Shown here one piece after another: positions 52,936 to 62,483 of a stretch of DNA of 64,000 nucleotides. The stretch is taken from contig JACJZQ010000015.1 of NCBI GenBank assembly GCA_020635495.1, positions 36,091 through 100,090 on the forward strand. Direction: 5' to 3'. Within the stretch, counting starts at the first letter, position 1, and the number at the start of each line of letters is the position of its first letter. The stretch is from Flavobacteriales bacterium. GTDB taxonomy: Bacteria > Bacteroidota > Bacteroidia > UBA10329. The notes below the pieces were generated by a model, which saw only the letters and a list, made by a program, of their open reading frames with translations, made no database searches and was not told the DNA's origin. Made by a program: the position numbers and the translations under genes.

Positions 52936-54125
52936 AGATTCTGCAGGTCAGTCTAAAACCACCTTATCCGAAGGTAGATGGCGGTTGCGTTGCGATTGCA
53001 GCCATGACAGAATCGCAACTTCTTGCTGGACATGACGTGAAAGTGCTCACGATGGAAACCCACAAGCATCCATTCCATTCTCAAAAAGTTCCCGCTCAGA
53101 TTTTAGATGCAACCAGAATGGAGGCGGTTCATGTAGACACACGAATTAGGCCTTTGGATGCTTTTTTGAATCTGTTCACATCAGAATCGTACAATATTCA
53201 GCGGTTTTACAGCAAGGCATTTGAAACCAGATTGATTGAAATTCTGAAGAAGAATGAATTCGAAATAATTCATCTCGAAAGCATTTTCTGCACGCCATAC
53301 CTCAAAACCATTCGCACTTACTCCAAAGCCAAAATTGCTGTCAGAGCGCATAATATCGAGTTCAGAATTTGGGAGCAATTGGCCAGACAGGAGGCAAATC
53401 CATTGAAGAAATGGTATTTGAATCTGCTTGCTGCGCGATTGAAGAACTACGAATTGGATCTTCTGAAAAAGGTTGACGGCATTGTTGCCATCACTAAAGA
53501 TGATGCAGATGAATTGCAACAGCTTGGAATTCATATTCCAGTTGATGTTGTTCCAATCGGAATGAATGTGGCTGAACTAGAGGCAAAATCTCTTCAATCA
53601 GCGAGCATTCATCTCTATCATCTAGGAGCCATGGATTGGCTACCGAACGTGGAAGGCATCAACTGGTTTGTGAACGACATATGGCCAAATATCACGGCAA
53701 ATCTTCCTGATATTCAATGTTCATTGGCAGGGCGTGAAATGCCCGCTTCTCTCCTATCCCGTTCTTTTGGAAATCTGACAATTGTAGGTGAAGTTTCAAG
53801 CATTTCCGAATTCGTTTCAGATAAAAATGTGGCCATCATTCCATTGCTTTCAGGTAGCGGTCTTCGGGTGAAAATCCTGGAGGCGCTGGGCTACGGAAAA
53901 GTGGTCATCACCACCTCGTTGGGTGCAACTGGAATTCCGTACGAGAATGGCAAAAACATGCTGATAGCAGATTCACCTGATGAGTTCGTGAAACAAATTC
54001 GTGCGCTGAAAGAAAACCCTGAACTGATCACTTCAATCGGAAATGAAGCTCGAAAACTGGCCGAGCGCGAATTCGACCTGAAAAACCTCAGTTCAAAATT
54101 GACCTATTTTTACGCAAACATGTAA
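52932..54125 (+). CDS. GT4-family glycosyltransferase
   Basis: 397 residues from a TTG at 52932, chosen because it begins KILQVSLKPPYPKVDGG, the normal start of this GT-B family; the frame stays open another 117 codons upstream but that part is out of phase with the LptF/G gene and looks like shadow sequence. Later motifs: VRAHNIEFRIWEQLA, VVPIGMN, DWLPNVEGINWFV and LLSGSGLRVKILEALGYGKVVIT (nucleotide-sugar site). Overlaps the LptF/G stop. Sugar and acceptor unknown, probably a surface glycan. Confidence 0.9.
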   Translation: MKILQVSLKPPYPKVDGGCVAIAAMTESQLLAGHDVKVLTMETHKHPFHSQKVPAQILDATRMEAVHVDTRIRPLDAFLNLFTSESYNIQRFYSKAFETRLIEILKKNEFEIIHLESIFCTPYLKTIRTYSKAKIAVRAHNIEFRIWEQLARQEANPLKKWYLNLLAARLKNYELDLLKKVDGIVAITKDDADELQQLGIHIPVDVVPIGMNVAELEAKSLQSASIHLYHLGAMDWLPNVEGINWFVNDIWPNITANLPDIQCSLAGREMPASLLSRSFGNLTIVGEVSSISEFVSDKNVAIIPLLSGSGLRVKILEALGYGKVVITTSLGATGIPYENGKNMLIADSPDEFVKQIRALKENPELITSIGNEARKLAEREFDLKNLSSKLTYFYANM

Positions 54126-54134
54126 CCGACCGCT

Positions 54135-55301
54135 TTGCGCCTTTTTGTACTGCTTTCGCGATTTCCATATCCGCTTGAGAAAGGCGACAAATTGCGTGCA
54201 TTCCATCAACTGCGAATTCTATCAAAACATCACCAGGTTTTCCTTTGTGCGCTGCACGAAAACCATCTTGAACCAAGTTGGATAGATGAGGTAAAACAGT
54301 ACTGCACCGAACTGGAAACCATCAAAATTTCCAGAATGGGGCAGTTCGTTAATCTGGGTCTTTCGCTGTTCCATTCTGAGCCTTTTCAGGTGGCCTACTT
54401 CTACCAATCAAGTGCTCAAGATCGTGTTACCGCATGTATTGAAAAATGGAAACCCGATGCCATTTATTGCCAGCTTTTGCGCACGGCCAAGTTTGTTGAG
54501 AATGTGAATTCTGTTCCGAAGGTTATCGACTTTCAAGACGCGTTCTCGAAAGGAATTGAACGAAGATTGGAAACGGATCCGTGGTATCTCAAACCCGTGC
54601 TTTACTCAGAGCTTGGACGATTGAACCTGTATGAGAAGAAGGTCTTTGAGCAGTTCAACCATTGCACTATCATCTCCGAACAGGACCGCGCTCAGCTTCC
54701 ATTCGGGCAACGGGATGAAGTTACCATTGTGCGCAATGGTGTAGAATTGGATGATTTTCAACCCAGTTCTGAACCTAAAACCGTGGATGTGCTTTTTGCT
54801 GGAAACATGGGTTATCCGCCAAACGTGGAAGCTGCAGTATTTCTCGAAACCGAGGTAATGCCACTGGTCAGAAAGCAAATCCCCACGGCTAAACTGATGT
54901 TGGCTGGCGCACGACCAGATCAAAAAGTGAAAGAACTTGCCAGTGAATTGACCGAAGTAACGGGTTGGGTGGATGACATCCGCGATTGCTATGCCAAAGC
55001 CAAGGTTTTTGTAGCTCCAATGATGATTGGAACAGGTCTTCAGAACAAACTGCTTGAGGCAATGGCCATGCAAATTCCTTGCATCACCTCTACCCTTGCA
55101 AACAATGCATTGAAGGCTAAGCCTGATTCAGAGATTCTGATTGCGAAAACCGCCCAAGAGTATGCAGATAATGTTATCGACCTGCTTCAGAATGCTGAGA
55201 AAGCCAACAGCATCGCTTCGGCAGGTCATGAACTTGTTTCGAAGCAATTCAGTTGGGAAGGAGCTACTAAACCATTGTTGGATATTCTATCCGCTGATTG
55301 A
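54135..55301 (+). CDS. GT4-family glycosyltransferase
   Basis: 388 residues from a TTG at 54135 (RLFVLLSRFPYPLEKGDKLRA). GT-B fold; VIDFQDAFSKGIERR, VTIVRNGVELDDF, LFAGNMGYPPNVEAAVFL and APMMIGTGLQNKLLEAMAMQIPCITS are the donor-site landmarks. It is clearly related to the preceding gene and likely in the same transcript, nine bases after its stop. Its 3' end overlaps the convergent hydrolase gene by 15 bases. Confidence 0.9.
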   Translation: MRLFVLLSRFPYPLEKGDKLRAFHQLRILSKHHQVFLCALHENHLEPSWIDEVKQYCTELETIKISRMGQFVNLGLSLFHSEPFQVAYFYQSSAQDRVTACIEKWKPDAIYCQLLRTAKFVENVNSVPKVIDFQDAFSKGIERRLETDPWYLKPVLYSELGRLNLYEKKVFEQFNHCTIISEQDRAQLPFGQRDEVTIVRNGVELDDFQPSSEPKTVDVLFAGNMGYPPNVEAAVFLETEVMPLVRKQIPTAKLMLAGARPDQKVKELASELTEVTGWVDDIRDCYAKAKVFVAPMMIGTGLQNKLLEAMAMQIPCITSTLANNALKAKPDSEILIAKTAQEYADNVIDLLQNAEKANSIASAGHELVSKQFSWEGATKPLLDILSAD

Positions 55302-56132
55302 CCGGAAGTGTTTGATCATGGCGGTCAAAGCCGTATCAGAATCAGTTGGTAATTGATCATCCTCAAATGGATGTTTTCCACCAAACGTGTGATTTCCATC
55401 TTCAATCAACAGCAATTCGGAGTCTGAAGTCCAATCATGTAGTTTTTCAGCGTATTCGTAAGGAACCGTCTGATCATTCGTTCCATGAATGAAAACTGAC
55501 GGAACATTGATTTTCCCGCAAGCTTCTTGCAGATCATACCGTTCTTGCTGCGCGAAAAAATCTTCCACAAACTGGTAATACATGGGCATTTGTTGGTTGG
55601 TCCTGGCATTCGGCACAAAGACCACTCCTTTTCGTTTCCACTCGATGAGGTCGGCATTGGTGCGTTTCATATCTCCAATGGAATTCCATGTTACCAGACC
55701 TTTCACCCTAGAATCTTCGCTTGTTTTTACAACTGAAATCCCACCACCTCTGCTGTGACCGAACAGGAAAATTTGGCCGCGATTCATTTCGATTTCCGGG
55801 AACAAGGAACCATTGTAGATACCTTCAATTACCTGTTCAGTATCGTACAACTCCTTATGGTAATTGTTGTTTCCAAACGCTTCCAGATCGGCAAAATCAG
55901 TCGGTTGATCAATGGTGGTTCCATCATGAGTAAAGTTGAAACTCACGAACGCAAAACCAGCCTTTGCCAGTTCTTCTCCAACCTTCGGGAAATGCCCCCA
56001 ATCCTTAAAACCTTTGAAACCGTGAACAAAGACAATAACAGGTTGGTTTGAAATTTGGCCATTATACCTCAGGTCAACCGCCATTGGCCGATTTTCAGAA
56101 CCTTGAATGATAGACGAAATAAGCTGCATCAT
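55287..56132 (-). CDS. Alpha/beta-hydrolase
   Basis: 281 residues. HGFKGFKDWG oxyanion loop, nucleophile elbow GHSRGG (Ser) , acid in VFIHGTNDQTVP and the His in EDGNHTFGG complete the catalytic triad. No signal peptide. The substrate cannot be told; similar proteins are annotated as serine aminopeptidase or dienelactone hydrolase-like. A second Met directly follows the first as alternative start. Confidence 0.87.
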   Translation of the reverse strand: MMQLISSIIQGSENRPMAVDLRYNGQISNQPVIVFVHGFKGFKDWGHFPKVGEELAKAGFAFVSFNFTHDGTTIDQPTDFADLEAFGNNNYHKELYDTEQVIEGIYNGSLFPEIEMNRGQIFLFGHSRGGGISVVKTSEDSRVKGLVTWNSIGDMKRTNADLIEWKRKGVVFVPNARTNQQMPMYYQFVEDFFAQQERYDLQEACGKINVPSVFIHGTNDQTVPYEYAEKLHDWTSDSELLLIEDGNHTFGGKHPFEDDQLPTDSDTALTAMIKHFRSISG

Positions 56133-56164
56133 TTTCTGTTTAATAAGCGTACGAATTTAACGTC

Positions 56165-56719
56165 ATGAGATCATTGCTTGTTTTGATGGTATTGGCAGTT
56201 TCAACTGCATGTGGTGTTCAGGCGCAGCCGAAGGACTGTGCCAATTGCATTCCTTGGACTGAAGGCTCTAGACTGAAATGGTCCGATTTCAAGGGCAAAG
56301 CCAAGAAAAACTCGCCCAACGAAGCGTTGACAGATAGCGGCATGTCCATAGAATTGAAATGCGATGGAAAAACCTCGAAAGCCGTTGTAAAATGTTATTT
56401 CAATCCGAACGGCAGTTGGACCAAAAGCACAGATTCTGACTATCTACTCGGTCATGAGCAATTGCATTTCGACATAACGGAGCTTTTCGTTCGTAAACTC
56501 AGAAAGCAACTTGCCAAATTCGGCAACGACTGTGAGGCATTATCAAAACATATTGACGCGTACTACCAGCGGAATTACAGGGAATTTGTAGCCTATCAAG
56601 ACCGTTACGACCGCGAAACCAAGCATAGCCTCAATGAGGAAATGCAAAAGTTTTGGGAACAGAAAGTTGCCCGAGAATTGGATGAACTGAAGGAATACGC
56701 GAGGTTAGCCAGTAACTAG
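56165..56719 (+). CDS. Secreted HExxH protein, DUF922-like
   Basis: 184 residues. The N-terminus is either a normal signal peptide cut before QPKDC or a lipoprotein signal (STAC, Cys16). RLKWSDFKGK near residue 36 and YLLGHEQLHFDITELFVRKLRKQL with His97-Glu98...His101 match the DUF922-type putative zinc protease family. A short protein with no other domain; activity unproven. Its end overlaps the pyruvate carboxylase gene by 15 bases. Confidence 0.8.
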   Translation: MRSLLVLMVLAVSTACGVQAQPKDCANCIPWTEGSRLKWSDFKGKAKKNSPNEALTDSGMSIELKCDGKTSKAVVKCYFNPNGSWTKSTDSDYLLGHEQLHFDITELFVRKLRKQLAKFGNDCEALSKHIDAYYQRNYREFVAYQDRYDRETKHSLNEEMQKFWEQKVARELDELKEYARLASN

Positions 56720-59700
56720 CACCAGGTCTTCCGCTTCAACCAAAGTTCCATCTTCCAATGCAATTCGTTTGATCGTTGCATTCTCAGCAGCTGTAACCGT
56801 TGTTTCCATTTTCATGGCTTCGATAATGAACAGCGGCTGATTCTTTTTCACCTTCTCACCTTTCTTCACCATCACCTTACTCAGCATTCCCTGAAGTGGC
56901 GCACCAACATGATTGGCATTCGATTTATCCGCTTTTTCGTTCTCAACTTTCTGAATGTTCAAACTCTTGTCCAACACCTCGATATTGCGCGTCATACCAT
57001 TCACACGGAAGAAAAGCGTGCGCATACCGCTATCATCAGCTGGTCCAATAGAAAGCAGTTCGATGATAATATTCTTTCCCTCACCGATCTCAACCAAGGT
57101 CTCTTCACGGAGTTTCATACCGTAGAAGAAATTACCCGTTGGCACTTTAGAAATATCTCCGTACTCCTTTTTCTGGGCATAATAATCTTCGAAAACCTTC
57201 GGATACATGAGATGCGAGAGATAATCGGTCATCTTCAATGAAGCATCAAACTTCTTTTTGAACTCCGTAAATCCTTTTTCAAAATCAATCGGTTCGAGAT
57301 GACTGTTCGGCCTGTCAGTGAACGGTTCTTTATCCTTAAGAATGATCTTCTGAAGTTCTTTCGGGAACCCGCCAGGAGGTTGTCCCAATCGGCCCATGAA
57401 GAAATCGACCACACTTTCTGGGAAGGAGATCGTATCTCCTTTTTCCATCACATCTTCAATGGTCAAACCATTGGAAACGAGATACAGTGCCATATCTCCA
57501 ACCACTTTGGATGATGGCGTTACCTTGATCACATCTCCAAAAAGCTCGTTGACCTTGGCGTACATCAGTTTGATCTCCTCAAACTTATCGGCCAACCCGA
57601 GGGCTGTTGCCTGTGGTTTCAGATTCGAATACTGGCCTCCAGGAATTTCGTGCTGATAAACGCTGGACGTGCTGGCTTTCAGGCCGCTTTCGAATGGGTA
57701 ATAATAATCGCGAACGCGATCAAAATAGTTCGAGAATTCATTCAATCTATGAATATCCATGGCGTGCTCCCGTTCGTGGAAACGCATCATTTCTACCACA
57801 GAATTGAAGTTGGGCTGAGAGGTCAATCCGGAAACCGACCCAAGAGCCACATCAACCACATCCACACCCGCCTCAATTGCCTTCAAATAAGTTGCTGGTT
57901 GAAGGGCAGAGGTATCATGTGTATGCAAGTGAATTGGAATCTTCACTGTGTCTTTCAACGCAGTGATCAGCTCCGTTGCGGCATACGGTTTGAGCAGACC
58001 AGCCATGTCTTTTATGGCCAGAATGTGGGCTCCCGCGTTCTCAATATCCTTGGCGAGTTGCAGATAGTAATTGAGGTCGTATTTGCTTCGCTCAGGGTCA
58101 AGAATATCGCCCGTGTAGCACATGGCACCTTCGGCAATACCCTCCGTTCTGGAACGCACGTACTCAATGCATGGACCAATGCCTTTCATCCAGTTCAGCG
58201 AGTCAAAAATTCGGAAGATATCTACTCCGGTTTCCCACGATTTCTCCACGAATTTCTCGACCATATTGTCTGGATACGCCTTGTAGCCAACACCGTTAGA
58301 GCCTCGTATAAGCATTTGAAGCAACACATTCGGAATGGCTTTTCTTAGTTCAGCCAAGCGTTCCCACGGATCTTCATGCAAGAATCGCAACGCCACATCA
58401 AAAGTTGCTCCTCCCCAAACCTCAAAACTGAAAATGTCTGGGTGATTTTTGGCATAGCTTTCTGCCACACGCAACATATCATAAGAACGCATACGAGTTG
58501 CGAAAAGCGACTGATGCGCATCTCGCATGGTCGTATCCGTGTAATGGATGATCTTTTCTTTTCTCAACCATTCTGAAAACCGTTCTGGACCAAGCTCATT
58601 CAAGAGGTCTTTAGTTCCTTTTGGGTAAGCCCCAAAACGCTGATATTCAGGAACAACAGGCTTCAGGCACTGCTTTGTGTTATCGACAAACTTGACATCA
58701 GGATTTCCGTTTACCGTGATCTCGCCTAAGAACTTGACGATCTTGGTGGCACGGTCGCGCCCCTTCACAAATTTGAAAAGTTCGGGATGCTCCTTGATGA
58801 AATTGACCGTAGCCTCTCCCCGCTTGAAAACCTCGTGGTTGACGATGTTCTCCACGAAACGAATGTTGGTCTTCACCCCACGAATTCGATACTCCTGCAA
58901 GCAGCGGGTCATTTTCCGTGCCGCGCCATCAAGCGTACGCGAATGCGAACAGACCTTTACTAATAACGAATCGAAAAATGGACTGATACGGACGCCAGAA
59001 TACACACTGCCTGGGTCGAGACGAATGCCAAAACCTTCCGCTGGTCTGTAAGTGATCAGCGTTCCATGATCAGGTTTGAAATCGTTCTCAGGGTCTTCGG
59101 CCGTGATGCGACATTGAATGGCAAATCCGTTTACGGTAATAGCCGTCTGGTCTGGAATGGCAATTTCGTCTTCATATAATTTGAAGCCCATCGCAATACG
59201 AATCTGAAGCTTCACAATGTCGATTCCCGTAACCATCTCGGTTACAGTGTGTTCCACCTGAATACGCGGGTTTACTTCAATGAAATATATCTCACCCTTC
59301 GGGTCGACCAGAAATTCTACCGTACCAACATTATTGTATTTGACCGCCTTGGCGATCTTGATAGCATAGTCGAACAACCGCTGACGAACCTCGTGCGAAA
59401 GGCCCATGGCCGGAGCCACTTCCACCACCTTCTGGAACCTACGCTGAACCGAACAATCGCGTTCGTGCAAATGAATCGTATTGCCTTCATTATCGGCCAC
59501 GATCTGCACTTCAATGTGCTTCGGGTTTTCGATGAATTTCTCTAGGAAAACCGTGTCGTCACCAAAAGCTCTACCCGCCTCTCGCTTTGCTTCGTTAAAG
59601 GCATTTTCCAACTCATCTGCTTCGCGAATGACACGCATTCCACGGCCACCACCGCCTGAAGCGGCTTTCAGCATCACTGGGAATCCGATGCGTTGTGCTT

Positions 59701-60145
59701 CAGCCAACGCTGTCTCAACATCTCCCAACGTTTTCTCGCTGCTTTCAATGATGGGAACTTCGCAACGCTTGGCCACCTCTTTGGCAGCAACCTTGTCGCC
59801 CAACTGAGCCATGACTTCCGGCTCGGGACCAATGAAAACAATCCCGTTATCGCGGCACTTTTTTGCAAATTCCTGATTCTCAGAAAGGAAACCGTAACCT
59901 GGATGAATGGCATCAACATTCTTCTCCAAGGCCAAGTTGATGATCTCGTCAATATCCAGATATGGCTTCAGCGGTTCGTTGTCGTTGCCAAGTTGGTAAC
60001 TCTCATCCGCTTTGTAACGGTGTAGCGAATAGCGGTCTTCGAACGTGTAAACGGCCACCGTGCGAAGCTTCAACTCTACACAGGCGCGGAGGATACGAAT
60101 GGCAATCTCGCCACGGTTGGCAACTAGAACTTTTCTGATCTTCAT
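56705..60145 (-). CDS. pyc: Pyruvate carboxylase
   Basis: 1146 residues, normal full length. Biotin carboxylase domain (about 1-450: KVLVANRGEIAIRILRA, ASGGGGRGMRV, FIEVNPRIQVEHTVTE), carboxyltransferase domain (about 530-830: TTMRDAHQSLFATRMR, AIKDMAGLLKPYAA, HLHTHDTSA), and C-terminal biotin carrier domain with EAMKMET near residue 1110. It makes oxaloacetate from pyruvate and needs biotin, which the nearby bioFDA genes make. The 3' end overlaps the convergent DUF922-like gene. Confidence 0.97.
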   Translation of the reverse strand: MKIRKVLVANRGEIAIRILRACVELKLRTVAVYTFEDRYSLHRYKADESYQLGNDNEPLKPYLDIDEIINLALEKNVDAIHPGYGFLSENQEFAKKCRDNGIVFIGPEPEVMAQLGDKVAAKEVAKRCEVPIIESSEKTLGDVETALAEAQRIGFPVMLKAASGGGGRGMRVIREADELENAFNEAKREAGRAFGDDTVFLEKFIENPKHIEVQIVADNEGNTIHLHERDCSVQRRFQKVVEVAPAMGLSHEVRQRLFDYAIKIAKAVKYNNVGTVEFLVDPKGEIYFIEVNPRIQVEHTVTEMVTGIDIVKLQIRIAMGFKLYEDEIAIPDQTAITVNGFAIQCRITAEDPENDFKPDHGTLITYRPAEGFGIRLDPGSVYSGVRISPFFDSLLVKVCSHSRTLDGAARKMTRCLQEYRIRGVKTNIRFVENIVNHEVFKRGEATVNFIKEHPELFKFVKGRDRATKIVKFLGEITVNGNPDVKFVDNTKQCLKPVVPEYQRFGAYPKGTKDLLNELGPERFSEWLRKEKIIHYTDTTMRDAHQSLFATRMRSYDMLRVAESYAKNHPDIFSFEVWGGATFDVALRFLHEDPWERLAELRKAIPNVLLQMLIRGSNGVGYKAYPDNMVEKFVEKSWETGVDIFRIFDSLNWMKGIGPCIEYVRSRTEGIAEGAMCYTGDILDPERSKYDLNYYLQLAKDIENAGAHILAIKDMAGLLKPYAATELITALKDTVKIPIHLHTHDTSALQPATYLKAIEAGVDVVDVALGSVSGLTSQPNFNSVVEMMRFHEREHAMDIHRLNEFSNYFDRVRDYYYPFESGLKASTSSVYQHEIPGGQYSNLKPQATALGLADKFEEIKLMYAKVNELFGDVIKVTPSSKVVGDMALYLVSNGLTIEDVMEKGDTISFPESVVDFFMGRLGQPPGGFPKELQKIILKDKEPFTDRPNSHLEPIDFEKGFTEFKKKFDASLKMTDYLSHLMYPKVFEDYYAQKKEYGDISKVPTGNFFYGMKLREETLVEIGEGKNIIIELLSIGPADDSGMRTLFFRVNGMTRNIEVLDKSLNIQKVENEKADKSNANHVGAPLQGMLSKVMVKKGEKVKKNQPLFIIEAMKMETTVTAAENATIKRIALEDGTLVEAEDLVLVTG

Positions 60146-60225
60146 TGGATATGCTTAGGCTGCCGAAAATACAGAATGAAGACAAGCTGGAACGAAGTTT
60201 GAAACGGAAAGGAAAATTCGAATTG

Positions 60226-60233
60226 TAACTTTG
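60226..60233 (+). promoter_or_regulatory. -7 box (TAACTTTG) for the thioredoxin-like gene
   Basis: Exact TAnnTTTG match four bases before the ATG at 60238. A TTTG at 60198-60201 is a possible -33 element but the spacing (24) is long. Confidence 0.45.
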
Positions 60234-60237
60234 TATT

Positions 60238-60774
60238 ATGCGTTTGAAAACACTTTTTATTCTTGGTTCAATCGGGTTTATTCTTTCCGCTTGGACATCA
60301 ATTGAAACCGTTTCATCTGACAAGATCCACTGGGTGACGCTGGAAGAAGCCGACAAACTCCGTCAGAAAGAGCCTCGTAAAATTCTGATTGATGTTTACA
60401 CCGATTGGTGTGGCTGGTGCAAGCGGATGGACGCAACCACCTTCCATGATCCGAAATTGGTTGAGTACGTCAACAAGAACTATTACGCGGTGAAACTAGA
60501 TGCCGAACAGAAAGAACCTATCTCCATTGGAGGAAAAACCTACGAGTACGACCCGAATGTTGGGCGAAGAGGTGTTCACAAAATTGCCGAGGAATTACTT
60601 CAAGGCAAAATGAGCTACCCGACAATCGTGTTCTTGGATGAACACATGAACATGATACAGCCACTTCCAGGTTATCGAGATGCAAAAGAAATGCAGCCTA
60701 TTCTTGAATACTTGGCTACGGAAGCGTACAAAAGCACTCCGTGGGAAGAGTGGCTTAAAAACCATGAGGGGTAA
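60238..60774 (+). CDS. Exported thioredoxin-like protein (CGWC)
   Basis: 178 residues. N-terminal hydrophobic signal/anchor (LFILGSIGFILSAW), then a thioredoxin-like domain with active site CGWC (Cys58, Cys61) in VYTDWCGWCKRMD, as in DUF255/thioredoxin_7-like proteins, and cis-Pro YPTIVFLDE. A 25-residue insert (EPISIGGKTYEYD) lies between. Likely periplasmic disulfide reductase or isomerase. Its stop touches the stop of the convergent DUF1569 gene. Confidence 0.88.
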   Translation: MRLKTLFILGSIGFILSAWTSIETVSSDKIHWVTLEEADKLRQKEPRKILIDVYTDWCGWCKRMDATTFHDPKLVEYVNKNYYAVKLDAEQKEPISIGGKTYEYDPNVGRRGVHKIAEELLQGKMSYPTIVFLDEHMNMIQPLPGYRDAKEMQPILEYLATEAYKSTPWEEWLKNHEG

Positions 60775-61209
60775 CTAAGCACCAAACTGCCTCAAATGGT
60801 GGTCCAAATGTTTGTAAATGATCAAGCCCCAATCCTCCTTGGTCAGGTTTCCGAAAATCGGATGCGGGTGAAGTTTCTCAGCTTCTAGAAAAGCTGAAAC
60901 GACTGCAAGTAACTTCTCAAGTTCAACATCTAGTTTCTCCTCGCTTTTAGCTACCATTTCTGGTGCGGTGATCAAGTTCTTTGGCCACGGGATGTAGTAT
61001 CCGAATGTGATCTTGGTAAACCACTGTAACGGTCGTGGGAAAAGTGGTTTGGTTGGAATTTTCCCGATCGCCATTTCAATTTGCTTGCGACAATGCTCTA
61101 GCATTTGGCTTTCGGACATTGTTCCCCATTGGCGTAATTCAGAACCATCAAGCGAGTTCAATCGCTTCATGATATACTCATAGTCACTTGGTTGAAGAAG
61201 TGTTCTCAT
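60775..61209 (-). CDS. DUF1569 (DinB-like) protein
   Basis: 144 residues. LRQWGTMSESQMLEHCRKQIEMA at the start and LIIYKHLDHHLRQFG at the end are typical of the DUF1569/DinB-like four-helix bundle, with His residues that in relatives can bind a metal. Start overlaps the bioA stop (ATGA), so it is the last gene of the bio operon; a role in biotin metabolism is not known. Confidence 0.85.
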   Translation of the reverse strand: MRTLLQPSDYEYIMKRLNSLDGSELRQWGTMSESQMLEHCRKQIEMAIGKIPTKPLFPRPLQWFTKITFGYYIPWPKNLITAPEMVAKSEEKLDVELEKLLAVVSAFLEAEKLHPHPIFGNLTKEDWGLIIYKHLDHHLRQFGA

Positions 61210-62483
61210 AGTTTGAATTCTCGTATGGCCTGATAAACCGAGTTCAATTCCTCTTCCGTAATGCAGTAAGGCGGGATGATGTAAATAATGTTCCCAAGCG
61301 GACGAAGAATGATGCCGCGCTCTAGGAAGAAATCATACAAACGGTCGCGAAGGGAGTTGAAATAGCCCGTTTGAGCGCCTGTTTCATATTCGATGGCCAA
61401 GATGGTGCCTTTATGCCGAACGGCTGCCACACCGCTTATTTCTGTGGCTTCTTTGGCAAATTCTGAATGTTGCGCCTCAATGCGTTGGATGTTTTCCCAC
61501 GTTTCGTCCTTTTCCATCAGGTCGAGACTGGCGCAGGCTGCAGCACAAGCCAAAGGATTGGCCGTGTAGGAATGACCATGCAAGAAGGTTTTCATCTTCC
61601 CTGCTTCGTCATCCGACCAGAACGAATTGTGCATTTCCTCGGTGCACACCGTCACGCCCATTGGAAGGAAACCGCCTGTGATGCCTTTGCTCAACGCGAT
61701 CAAGTCTGGCTTCTCTTCGCATTGATCCATCGCAAATAGGGTTCCAGTGCGTCCAAAAGCAGTCATAACTTCATCCGCAATGATGATAATTCCCTTTTCG
61801 CGACACATGGAAATCATCTTATCCAACACCTCTGGAGAATAGACTTGCATGCCAGCCGTTCCTTGCACCAATGGTTCATAAATCAAAGAAGCAACTTCTT
61901 CTTTTTCAATTATTTGAGACAATCTATCTAAAGCCTCACTTTCTTTTCCCACAACAGGTGTTGGAATGAATTCCACCTCAAACAAAAACGGATCAAAGGG
62001 CTTAGAAAACACACCTCTTCCACCAACTGCCATAGCCCCGAATGTATCTCCGTGATACGCATCTTCCAATGCAATCACCTTCTTCCGTGGAGCACCTTGG
62101 TTGAACCAATATTGGAAAGCCATTTTCAACGCAACCTCCACGGCTGTGGAACCATTATCAGAATAGAAAACCTTCGTGAATTGTTCTGGCATATGCTCTA
62201 GAAGTCGAGTAGCCAATTCAACCGCAGGTTCGTGGGTAAATCCTGCGAACATCACGTGTTCCAATTTCTGAACCTGTTCCGCAACGCGCTTTGCCACATA
62301 TGGGTGCGAGTGTCCATGCAAATTCACCCACCAACTCGAAATAGCGTCCAAGTAGCGTTTTCCGTCCGCACCAATCAGCCACGCTCCTTCTCCACGCACA
62401 ATCGGCACGTTGACCGTATCTTCCTTCACAGCCGTGAACGGGTGCCAGACAGCTTTTCGGTCGTTTTCTCTCCAATCGCTCAT
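61206..62483 (-). CDS. bioA: Adenosylmethionine-8-amino-7-oxononanoate aminotransferase
   Basis: 425 residues. Converts 7-keto-8-aminopelargonate to 7,8-diaminopelargonate with SAM as amino donor. VWHPFTAVK and ISSWWVNLHGHSHPYVAK at the N-terminus, YHGDTFGAMAVGG, the PLP region IADEVMTAFGRTGTLFA, LSKGITGGFLPMG (Schiff-base Lys) and HGHSYTANPLACAAA are typical. Overlaps bioD by four bases. Confidence 0.96.
   Translation of the reverse strand: MSDWRENDRKAVWHPFTAVKEDTVNVPIVRGEGAWLIGADGKRYLDAISSWWVNLHGHSHPYVAKRVAEQVQKLEHVMFAGFTHEPAVELATRLLEHMPEQFTKVFYSDNGSTAVEVALKMAFQYWFNQGAPRKKVIALEDAYHGDTFGAMAVGGRGVFSKPFDPFLFEVEFIPTPVVGKESEALDRLSQIIEKEEVASLIYEPLVQGTAGMQVYSPEVLDKMISMCREKGIIIIADEVMTAFGRTGTLFAMDQCEEKPDLIALSKGITGGFLPMGVTVCTEEMHNSFWSDDEAGKMKTFLHGHSYTANPLACAAACASLDLMEKDETWENIQRIEAQHSEFAKEATEISGVAAVRHKGTILAIEYETGAQTGYFNSLRDRLYDFFLERGIILRPLGNIIYIIPPYCITEEELNSVYQAIREFKL

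Noticed and set aside
57650..58348. 232-codon plus-strand frame inside pyruvate carboxylase
   Set aside because: Opposite the conserved carboxyltransferase domain; composition is that of a shadow frame.
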